A stretch of 6,067 bases of DNA, taken from Rhodospirillales bacterium RIFCSPLOWO2_12_FULL_67_15 (lineage in GTDB: Bacteria; Pseudomonadota; Alphaproteobacteria; Rhodospirillales; 2-12-FULL-67-15). Positions 5,786 to 6,067 of the stretch are shown here, piece after piece; position 1 is the first letter of the stretch; the number at the start of each line of letters is the position of its first letter. A program made the position numbers and the translations under genes. The stretch is from NCBI GenBank assembly GCA_001830475.1, contig MIAC01000039.1, positions 1-6,067 of the forward strand, in the 5' to 3' direction. The notes below the pieces were generated by a model. The model made no database searches. It worked only from the letters and a program-made list of their open reading frames with translations, and was not told where the DNA came from.

Positions 5786-6067
5786 TCAGCCGTCCGCGGC
5801 GAAGGTCCGGCCAAGCCGGGCGATGGTTTCCCGCGCGCCGGGATCGTCATAAGGTTCCGGCGCACGCACCCCCCAGACCGGGCGCGGCCAGGCGGCGTCG
5901 GTCGTGAATCGGGCGACGATGTGGATGTGGAGCTGCGGCACGACGTTGCCGAGCGCGGCGACGTTGATCTTGTCGGGTTTGAACAGGCGCTGCAGCGCCC
6001 GCGCGGCCTTGGCGATCTCGGCCATGGCCGCGCCGTGATCGGCGGGATCGAGGTCGTGCAAATCCTT
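5786..6067 (-). CDS. HIT-family protein, C-terminal part, N-terminus beyond the window
   Basis: The frame runs from the right edge (reading KDLHDLDPADHG) to TGA at 5788-5786, giving the last 93 residues. The HIT signature is NVVPQLHIHIVAR (about 5912-5950), followed by a spaced AWPRPVWG. HIT proteins hydrolyse or transfer nucleotides through the middle His of an HxHxH triad. Here the triad reads Q-L-H-I-H, with Gln at the first position and the catalytic and last His kept, a variant I recall from alphaproteobacterial HIT proteins often labelled diadenosine tetraphosphate hydrolase. The TTG at 6059-6061 is unlikely to be the start, because the frame continues with sensible HIT sequence to the edge. 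It converges with the DHH gene, with only 4 bases between the stops and no visible terminator. The substrate cannot be told from this fragment. Confidence 0.88.
   Translation of the reverse strand, partial: KDLHDLDPADHGAAMAEIAKAARALQRLFKPDKINVAALGNVVPQLHIHIVARFTTDAAWPRPVWGVRAPEPYDDPGARETIARLGRTFAADG

Overview
The window is GC-rich, and the choice of third codon positions in its genes is strongly G/C. Together with the protein types this suggests an alphaproteobacterium, possibly of the Rhodospirillales/Hyphomicrobiales kind. That placement is inferred from composition and remembered family resemblance, not from a search. There is no sign of phage, insertion sequence, CRISPR array, tRNA or rRNA, and no gene-free stretch longer than 300 bases.

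Positions 1-4423 (all + strand) hold an oxalate-catabolism cluster. The order is the C-terminal end of a GntR-family regulator (FCD domain), oxalyl-CoA decarboxylase (oxc), formyl-CoA:oxalate CoA-transferase (frc), and a folate-type formyltransferase/hydrolase. The last resembles the N-terminal 10-formyl-THF hydrolase domain of the ALDH1L1 enzyme more than ordinary methionyl-tRNA formyltransferase. Oxc and Frc form a known cycle: Frc moves CoA from formyl-CoA to oxalate, giving formate and oxalyl-CoA, and Oxc (ThDP-dependent) decarboxylates oxalyl-CoA back to formyl-CoA plus CO2. Net, oxalate becomes formate and CO2 with consumption of a proton. The third enzyme probably handles the C1 product at the formyl-folate level; its exact reaction is open. 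Spacers of 60, 71 and 23 bases and good Shine-Dalgarno sites fit one transcription unit. GC-rich hairpins lie on both sides of oxc.

Positions 4437-6067 are housekeeping or unknown. A small Pro/Ala-rich protein on the - strand converges on the formyltransferase. A divergent DHH/DHHA1 phosphoesterase (often named exopolyphosphatase) follows on the + strand. A HIT-family protein on the - strand runs off the right edge, ending 4 bases from the DHH stop.

The points most worth a second look are the formyl-folate enzyme coupled to oxc-frc, the histone-H1-like Lys/Ala-rich tail on Frc, the Gln at the Frc position that sets oxalate substrate inhibition, and the small protein with a FliF-C-terminus-like motif. 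The core oxc-frc pathway itself is well known, and I see no clearly undescribed system.
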